Source: JAWXUT01 sp044426075 (lineage in GTDB: Bacteria; Bacillota; Clostridia; Christensenellales; DTU072). Taken from it: a stretch of DNA of 37,659 nucleotides. Positions within the stretch are counted from its first letter, which is position 1. Every line of letters starts with the position of its first letter. Shown here piece after piece: positions 18,494-23,528 of the stretch. The notes below the pieces were generated by a model, which was given only the letters and a program-made list of their open reading frames with translations, searched no databases and was not told where the DNA came from. The position numbers and the translations under genes were made by a program. The stretch lies in NCBI GenBank assembly GCA_044426075.1, contig JAWXUT010000002.1, positions 1 through 37,659 of the forward strand. The letters are read 5' to 3'.

Positions 18494-18518
18494 CGAACAA
18501 AACATTAGGAGACACATT

Positions 18519-19856
18519 ATGAATAATTACGTAGAGCAAGTGCTCGCTAAGTTGAACGCAACTTATGCAACAGAGCCAGAGTTTCTACAAGCGGCAACAG
18601 AGATTTTAGAATCCCTGTCACTTGTAGTGGACAAACATCCAGAATACCAACAAAATGGTATCTTAGAAAGACTAGTTGAACCCGAAAGACTGATCTCATT
18701 TAGAATCACTTGGGCTGACGACAAAGGCGCGGTACAAGTTAACAAAGGTTACAGAGTACAATTCAGTAGTGCGATTGGGCCATATAAAGGTGGGCTACGT
18801 TTTCACCCATCAGTAAACCAATCAATCATCAAATTTTTAGGATTAGAACAAATTCTTAAAAACAGCTTAACTGGGTTGCCAATTGGCGGCGGCAAGGGCG
18901 GAAGCGATTTTGACCCTAAGGGTAAATCTGATGCAGAAATTATGCGTTTCTGCCAAGCTTTTATGAGCGAGCTATATAGGCACATTGGTGCAGATACAGA
19001 TGTTCCAGCGGGTGACATTGGTGTTGGCGGCAGAGAAATTGGATATCTATATGGATATTACAAAAAAATCACCAACGACACAACTTGCACATTAACTGGC
19101 AGATCAATTTGCTACGGCGGTTCATTGGCACGTACAGAGGCAACTGGCTATGGTCTAGTTTACTTCACGCGTGAAATGTTAGCGGCTCACGGCAAGTCAT
19201 TTAAAGGCAAAACAGTTGTAGTTTCTGGTAGCGGAAACGTTGCAATTTATGCACACGAAAAGGCTACTTCACTTGGCGGAAAAGTTGTTGCAATGAGCGA
19301 TTCAAGTGGTTACATATACGACCCAGACGGCATCGACCTTGCAGCAATCAAACAACTTAAAGAAGTTGAAAGAAAGAGAATTTACGAATATACATTCACC
19401 CACCCAAATGCAAAATTCACACCAGGTTGTGCAGGAATTTGGTCAGTTAAGTGTGATATTGCTCTTCCTTGCGCAACACAAAACGAACTTGACAAAGCTG
19501 GCGCAAAAATGCTAGTTAAAAACGGCTGTATTGCTGTTGCAGAAGGCGCAAATATGCCTTCAACTGCAGAAGCTGTAAAAGTATTAATGGATAACAACAT
19601 CTTGTTTGGACCAGCAAAAGCTGCAAACGCAGGTGGTGTTGCTACAAGCGCGCTAGAAATGGCACAAGCTTCACAAAGAAAGTTCTGGACATTTGAAGAA
19701 GTTGATAAAGAACTTGAAAAAATTATGGTAAATATCTTTAAAAACTGCGCAAGCGCTGCAAAAGAATGCGATAGCGAAGGCAACTACCTAGTAGGCGCTA
19801 ACGTAGCTGGATTCTTAAAAGTTGCAGAAGCAATGCTAGCTTTTGGCATTTGCTAA
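18519..19856 (+). CDS. gdhA: Glutamate dehydrogenase, hexameric NADP-type
   Basis: A 445-residue enzyme of full family length, catalysing reversible amination of 2-oxoglutarate with ammonium to give L-glutamate in the cytoplasm. Visible motifs are G-P-Y-K-G-G-L-R-F-H-P near residue 85, the catalytic segment L-P-I-G-G-G-K-G-G-S-D-F-D-P with the key lysine at residue 126 (equivalent to Lys128 of Escherichia coli GdhA), P-A-G-D-I-G-V-G-G-R-E-I-G, and the dinucleotide fold V-V-S-G-S-G-N-V-A. Similarity to the 445-450 residue bacterial enzymes suggests NADP(H), an anabolic role. The start is ATG at 18519 after AGGAGA (18507-18512). It has its own promoter and terminator. Upstream direct repeats suggest a regulator, perhaps responding to nitrogen supply (inference). 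Confidence 0.95.
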   Translation: MNNYVEQVLAKLNATYATEPEFLQAATEILESLSLVVDKHPEYQQNGILERLVEPERLISFRITWADDKGAVQVNKGYRVQFSSAIGPYKGGLRFHPSVNQSIIKFLGLEQILKNSLTGLPIGGGKGGSDFDPKGKSDAEIMRFCQAFMSELYRHIGADTDVPAGDIGVGGREIGYLYGYYKKITNDTTCTLTGRSICYGGSLARTEATGYGLVYFTREMLAAHGKSFKGKTVVVSGSGNVAIYAHEKATSLGGKVVAMSDSSGYIYDPDGIDLAAIKQLKEVERKRIYEYTFTHPNAKFTPGCAGIWSVKCDIALPCATQNELDKAGAKMLVKNGCIAVAEGANMPSTAEAVKVLMDNNILFGPAKAANAGGVATSALEMAQASQRKFWTFEEVDKELEKIMVNIFKNCASAAKECDSEGNYLVGANVAGFLKVAEAMLAFGIC

Positions 19857-19883
19857 TTCTAAATCAACATTTAACACACGAAA

Positions 19884-19910
19884 ATGGCTGCAAAATTGCA
19901 GTCATTTTTT
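19884..19910 (+). terminator. Rho-independent terminator after gdhA
   Basis: ATGGCTGCAA (19884-19893) pairs with TTGCAGTCAT (19896-19905), with one G-U pair, followed by a T-run to 19910. Confidence 0.85.
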
Positions 19911-19923
19911 ATGGGCAAAATGA

Positions 19924-19959
19924 CATAGTTTATATGAAAAAACCATAACTTAAACTATG
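19924..19959 (+). promoter_or_regulatory. Stem-loop that includes the start codon of the SpoVB-like gene
   Basis: CATAGTTTA (19924-19932) is the perfect complement of TAAACTATG (19951-19959), and TATG (19933-19936) can pair with CATA (19944-19947) inside it. The last three bases are the ATG start. No Shine-Dalgarno sequence is visible, and a four-codon frame (ATG at 19934, TAA at 19946-19948) lies in the loop. Confidence 0.55.
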
Positions 19960-21477
19960 GCTACAAAAAAGATTTTTAAGGCGGTTGCTACTGTTACAAC
20001 ACTTTCTGTTGCAACAAGGGCGATATCGTTTGTGTTCAAAATTTACCTATCACGCACACTTGGTGCCGAAGTTATGGGATTATATCAAATATGCCTATCG
20101 GTATTTTTCTTATTTTCTGCACTAGCTGCGGGAGGACTATCAACCGTGTTGTCTAGGAGAGTGGCCGAAGTAAATACAAAAAAAGATAACGACCGCGGCA
20201 TAACTATGCTATCAACGGCACTTGCAGTTGGCTCGGGCATTGCACTAACACTAATTGCGTTGATTTTTATATTTGAACCATATATGGAATTGCTATTTTC
20301 AGATGACCGCGCAGTTCCACTATTTTTAGTTATGTGCCCCGCCCTCTTGTCAACCACAGTGTACTGTTTAATACGCTCTTGGTTTTGTGGAAACAAGCAA
20401 TTTACCGCCTTTAGCACAACCGAGATGTTGGAAGAAATACTGCGGATTTTATTCACACTACTGCTAGTAAGCGGCGTTGTTACGGGTATTAGCGGAAGCT
20501 ATGGCATTGCTCTTGCATTTACCATTTCTGACATTGCTGTTGCCATAATTTTAATAGTGTTGTTTTTTATAAAAGGTGGAAAATTTACCAAGCCATCTAA
20601 CTATGCAGATTTAGTTAAACCCGCTATTCCAGTTACCTTTATGCGGGTGTTTAGTAGCCTAATTATCACATTAGTTGCAGTAATACTTCCCGCACGATTA
20701 ATGGCTAGTGGATATAGTATGAGTGAGGCAACAGCAAGCTATGGCAGAATAACTGGTATGGCAAATCCACTACTTTATGCGCCAAATGCAATCATAAGTT
20801 CGCTTGCAATTGTGCTAATTCCCGAGATGAGTCAAAATGGTATAAATAAAAATTACACCGCGCTAAATAGGCACATAAACACAGCGCTAAAATTCACGCT
20901 AATTGTGTGCGGAGTTTTTATGGCATTTTATTGCGCATTGGGCGAAGAATTATGCACGCTTCTGTACAACGATAGCATAGCGGGTGAGTACTTAGAAGTT
21001 GCGGCTTATTGTATGGTGTTAGTGCCATTAAATATGATAGTTAATAGTGCACTAAATAGTATTGGGCTAGAAAAAGAAGCATTTTTGTGCTTTATATTCG
21101 GTTCTATATTTATGCTAGCATCCATTTACTTCTTGCCACAATTTATAGGAATTTATGCAGTAGTTGTTGCAAACGCAAGTACACTGCTTGTTTCTCTTGG
21201 AATAGGACTATATTTCTTGCACAAACATTCGGGGTATGACTGCGCTTTTCTAAAACAATTTATTATAATAGTGGTGTTTAATATCCCTTGCTGTTATCTT
21301 GCACACACCTCTTATGAGTTATTTGCACGATACATAGGTTCATATGCACTTATCAGCAGTGGTGCATTGGTTGCAGTGATGTATTTTTCATTAATATGGA
21401 TATTTAATTTAGTTGATATCAGCGGATTTATAAATAAGTCAGCGCTAAAAACAAAAAAATTAGCCGTTGCAAAATGA
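19957..21477 (+). CDS. SpoVB/MurJ-like lipid-linked oligosaccharide flippase (MVF/MATE-like)
   Basis: A 506-residue polytopic membrane protein with about 14 hydrophobic segments, the usual size for the family. The N-terminal region (S-V-A-T-R-A-I-S-F-V-F-K-I-Y-L-S-R-T-L-G then G-L-Y-Q) is typical of SpoVB and polysaccharide-export flippases, and a late charged segment S-A-L-K-T-K-K-L-A closes the protein. Relatives move lipid-linked wall or cortex precursors across the membrane. SpoVB is tied to spore cortex synthesis, but no other sporulation gene lies in the window, so a sporulation role is not shown. No SD precedes the ATG at 19957, which sits in a hairpin. It stands 47 nt after the gdhA terminator; no clear promoter was found, so partial read-through is possible. 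Confidence 0.82.
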   Translation: MATKKIFKAVATVTTLSVATRAISFVFKIYLSRTLGAEVMGLYQICLSVFFLFSALAAGGLSTVLSRRVAEVNTKKDNDRGITMLSTALAVGSGIALTLIALIFIFEPYMELLFSDDRAVPLFLVMCPALLSTTVYCLIRSWFCGNKQFTAFSTTEMLEEILRILFTLLLVSGVVTGISGSYGIALAFTISDIAVAIILIVLFFIKGGKFTKPSNYADLVKPAIPVTFMRVFSSLIITLVAVILPARLMASGYSMSEATASYGRITGMANPLLYAPNAIISSLAIVLIPEMSQNGINKNYTALNRHINTALKFTLIVCGVFMAFYCALGEELCTLLYNDSIAGEYLEVAAYCMVLVPLNMIVNSALNSIGLEKEAFLCFIFGSIFMLASIYFLPQFIGIYAVVVANASTLLVSLGIGLYFLHKHSGYDCAFLKQFIIIVVFNIPCCYLAHTSYELFARYIGSYALISSGALVAVMYFSLIWIFNLVDISGFINKSALKTKKLAVAK

Positions 21478-21507
21478 TTGAATTCTACGCAAGTTGTATG
21501 CTATAAT
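21478..21507 (+). promoter_or_regulatory. Sigma-A promoter of folT
   Basis: TTGAAT (21478-21483), 18 nt, TATAAT (21502-21507), starting directly after the stop codon of the flippase gene. The predicted start point, about 21514, coincides with the first base of the riboswitch P1 stem. Confidence 0.75.
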
Positions 21508-21513
21508 GTATTT

Positions 21514-21605
21514 ACAGAGTAGATAGTGTGCGTAAAGTGCCTCAAGATGGGATGTCGGTTGAGGACGAAAGGCGAAAGCCTGCGATATGCTATCGCATCC
21601 GTTGT
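21514..21605 (+). promoter_or_regulatory. Tetrahydrofolate (THF) riboswitch aptamer
   Basis: The sequence fits the folT-type THF riboswitch. A short P1 pairs ACAG (21514-21517) with TTGT (21602-21605). The conserved G-A-G-T-A-G-A-T block and GCGTAAAGTG follow. A stem CCTCAA/TTGAGG (21540-21545 and 21559-21564) encloses the conserved GGGATG segment. A GAAA-capped hairpin AGGC/GCCT lies at 21570-21581, and GCATCC precedes the closing strand. Folate binding would lower expression of the transporter gene downstream. Confidence 0.88.
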
Positions 21606-21640
21606 ATGTTTAAAAATTTTTAGTTAATCATGCTAGGAGC

Positions 21641-21654
21641 TCTCCACACGGAGG
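21641..21654 (+). promoter_or_regulatory. Hairpin sequestering the folT Shine-Dalgarno sequence
   Basis: TCTCC (21641-21645) can pair with GGAGG (21650-21654), the folT SD, around an ACAC loop. An AGGAG at 21635-21639 could compete for TCTCC. No intrinsic terminator follows the aptamer, so control is probably translational (inference). Confidence 0.55.
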
Positions 21655-21658
21655 CTTT

Positions 21659-22222
21659 ATGAAATCACGCATCGCAGAAACAAAGTACATTGCATACATT
21701 GCAGTTTTAGTTGCAATAAATGTGCTATTAAACGCATTCAGTTTACCACTTTTGGGTGGCATTGTAGAAGTATCATTCACATATATTCCTTGCTTTATAG
21801 CGGGCATATTTATGGGACCAGTTGCAGGGCTATTGGTTGGACTTTTGGGTGACTTGTTAGGGGTAATTATTTATCCGCACGGTGCTTGGATTCCGTTAAT
21901 AACACTAGCTAGCGCATTAATGGGCTTTATAGTGGGATTAATATTCAAATATCTACCTTTACACGCAATGGCAAAACTAATAATATCACTAGTTGTAGTA
22001 TTTATAATTTGCTCTGCGGGAATAAACACCTATGCCCTATATGTTGTATATGCGCAAGGAAGCAAAACCTTCTGGGTCTATTTAATCGGCAGAACACCCA
22101 CCCAATCATTAGTGTATCTAGTAAATGGAATAATATTATATGCCATATATTATCCACTCAAAAAATTGATATTTAAAGAACAAGTCTACTTTCACGGCAA
22201 CAAAGCCAAAACCGCACAATAA
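21659..22222 (+). CDS. folT: Folate ECF transporter S component
   Basis: A 187-residue membrane protein with five or six hydrophobic segments, the size and layout of ECF S components. The N-terminal V-A-I-N-V-L-L-N-A-F region and the G-x-x-A-G-L-L-V-G-L-L-G-D-L-L-G motif match the folate-type S component. It binds folate outside the cell and is energised by the shared ECF A, A' and T subunits, which are not in this window. Assignment to folate rests on both the protein and the THF riboswitch in its leader. Start: ATG at 21659 after GGAGG (21650-21654) with only 4 nt spacing, consistent with a structure-controlled site. Transcribed alone, ending at 22441-22459. Confidence 0.88.
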   Translation: MKSRIAETKYIAYIAVLVAINVLLNAFSLPLLGGIVEVSFTYIPCFIAGIFMGPVAGLLVGLLGDLLGVIIYPHGAWIPLITLASALMGFIVGLIFKYLPLHAMAKLIISLVVVFIICSAGINTYALYVVYAQGSKTFWVYLIGRTPTQSLVYLVNGIILYAIYYPLKKLIFKEQVYFHGNKAKTAQ

Positions 22223-22268
22223 ACCTACATTTAAAGTATAAGAAATAGTGAAGAGTGAAGAAGTGCGG

Positions 22269-22433
22269 AACCCATAAAGGGTTGATTTTATGGATTTATA
22301 AGTTACTCAAACATCGGCGTTTATATAATTTTATCCATAATTCGCGTGAGCGACTTTCATTTGCTTGCAAATTTCATTCCGTTAGGAATTTCATTGTAAC
22401 GAAGTTACAATGAAATTTAAAAGGCTTGCCTTT
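22269..22433. repeat. Intergenic hairpin array with ATTTCAT linkers
   Basis: Successive inverted repeats: AACCC/GGGTT (22269-22283), TCGC/GCGA (22342-22353), TTGC/GCAA (22361-22370), TCC/GGA (22378-22387), TGTAAC/GTTACA (22395-22409), AAAGGC/GCCTTT (22420-22433). From 22354 on, the hairpins are separated by a constant heptamer: CTTTCAT, ATTTCAT, ATTTCAT, then its reverse complement ATGAAAT. Arms differ in sequence while linkers are conserved. It lies between the convergent folT and DUF4363 genes. REP-like or mobile-element origin is possible. Confidence 0.7.
22293..22342. repeat. Dispersed intergenic element, copy 1
   Basis: Aligns without gaps to 33253-33302, 40 of 50 positions identical by eye, including an identical 16-mer TTATATAATTTTATCC. 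Sits inside the hairpin array region. Confidence 0.7.
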
Positions 22434-22440
22434 GCTCTGT

Positions 22441-22459
22441 GCGTAAAATACGCGTTTTT
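22441..22459 (+). terminator. Small terminator after folT
   Basis: GCGTA (22441-22445), AAA, TACGC (22449-22453), then G and TTTTT. The T-run overlaps the stop codon of the convergent DUF4363 gene. The stem is short, so strength is uncertain. Confidence 0.55.
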
Positions 22460-22826
22460 AAAATATATTGCCTAGGCGAAAGCCATACATCTCGGACAAT
22501 GCACTGCTGGTTACATTTATTCGGTTCAATAAGGCGCTTGCACTGTCATAATCTTCGGTTTCTACGGCGCCGATTAGCTCGCCATAGGTGGTTTCTATTT
22601 CATTTAATTGCACGTGAGGCAAAAATAATTCTAAATATTGATGTTTTTTCTGCCACCAAACGTGGGTTTCTTTTATTTTTGATATATCGTATTCGCCGTT
22701 TTCAACATTGCTGATTTCATCTAAACGGGCACAAAATTCATCAAATATGTTGTCTATATAGATTGTTTCTAATACTCCGCCGCCAATTAATAATACTATT
22801 AGTAGCACTGCAAATAAGGTACGCAT
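22458..22826 (-). CDS. DUF4363 family protein
   Basis: A 122-residue protein with an N-terminal signal anchor (residues 4-20) and a helical extracytoplasmic domain with the W-W-x-K-K-H-x-x-L-x-L-F-L-P-H motif typical of DUF4363. Function is unknown. It is commonly found directly after DUF421 (YetF-like) genes, as here: its ATG overlaps the DUF421 stop by one base (TAATG), with an AAGGAGG in the end of the upstream gene. The two products probably act together at the membrane (inference). Last gene of the uvrBA-containing run. Confidence 0.85.
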   Translation of the reverse strand: MRTLFAVLLIVLLIGGGVLETIYIDNIFDEFCARLDEISNVENGEYDISKIKETHVWWQKKHQYLELFLPHVQLNEIETTYGELIGAVETEDYDSASALLNRINVTSSALSEMYGFRLGNIF

Positions 22827-23491
22827 TATATGCCCTCCTTTATTTCTGTAAAGTAGGGTGCGTTGTAGGGCTGAACAAATAGTTTATCCAGTTCTTTTGT
22901 CATTAGAATAATATCGCGCGCTTTTAGCTGTTTTTCTGTTAAATAGTCTGTTATGAATGCACTTGTCAATCCGCATATTGCAATGTTGTTGTGCATAATA
23001 TGTCCTTCGCACACGAGCATTACGGGGATTGCTTTGGGTGCTGTTACATCTTCATTTGGAAGCACGGATAACTGCCCGTTTGTTTCTACTATGCCAAAAC
23101 GCACTTGTTCTATGCTGAAACACTGCTGCACTCTTATTGATTCCATTAAATCATTTACATTCATATTTAAGGATTTTAACACACCGCTATCTATGCCGTC
23201 TTTATTGATAACGATACTGGGCTTGCCGTTCATAAATTTTCTAAACTTGATGCTTTTTGTGCACAAAGAAGTTAGTGCGAAATGGATTACAAATATTATT
23301 AGTACGGGCACAACTCCATACACCAACGGCACAGAGATATCTTGCATAGGTGTACAAGCAAGGTCGGCAACAACTAACGTTATTACAAACTCAAATGGTT
23401 GCAACTCCCCTATCTGCCTCTTGCCCATAAGCCTCAAACCTATTAAAAGCAACAAAAATACTATAGACGTTCGCACTAATATAACTAACAT
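22826..23491 (-). CDS. DUF421 (YetF/YcaP-like) membrane protein
   Basis: A 221-residue protein with three N-terminal transmembrane helices and a soluble C-terminal DUF421 domain. The signature L-M-G-K-R-Q-I-G-E-L-Q-P-F-E-F-V near residues 21-36 is clear, and the R-x-Q segment and later G-I-V-E-T-N-G-Q-L-S-V-L-P fit the family. Members of this family have been linked to spore and membrane physiology in bacilli, but the biochemical role is not established. Only 37 nt separate it from the uvrA stop. No strong SD precedes its ATG (23489-23491), but the N-terminus matches the usual family start. Partner of the overlapping DUF4363 gene. Confidence 0.88.
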   Translation of the reverse strand: MLVILVRTSIVFLLLLIGLRLMGKRQIGELQPFEFVITLVVADLACTPMQDISVPLVYGVVPVLIIFVIHFALTSLCTKSIKFRKFMNGKPSIVINKDGIDSGVLKSLNMNVNDLMESIRVQQCFSIEQVRFGIVETNGQLSVLPNEDVTAPKAIPVMLVCEGHIMHNNIAICGLTSAFITDYLTEKQLKARDIILMTKELDKLFVQPYNAPYFTEIKEGI

Positions 23492-23528
23492 ACACTTAGT
23501 ATGCTGTGCTGTTTGCTATATATACATT

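Larger units (their letters stand above)
18226..18518. other. Divergent intergenic region between the surface lipoprotein gene and gdhA
   Basis: No gene is supported. The gdhA side has a clear promoter, a phased direct repeat and the assembly gap, listed separately. The minus-strand side is AT-rich and has several weak promoter-like pairs (for example TTGCAT at the complement of 18275-18280 with AT-rich -10 candidates downstream), none good enough to assign. An open frame reading from 18345 across the Ns into gdhA is an artefact of upstream in-frame sequence. Confidence 0.6.

Noticed and set aside
18345..18518. N-terminal extension of gdhA reading through the Ns
   Set aside because: It includes the promoter and unknown bases; the ATG at 18519 has an SD and gives the normal family length.
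21538..21606. tRNA or other structured RNA gene
   Set aside because: The stems and conserved blocks fit the THF riboswitch and its position before folT explains it.
22269..22433. CRISPR array
   Set aside because: The constant parts are 7 nt and the variable parts are self-complementary and about 10-15 nt; no spacers of about 30 nt and no cas genes.
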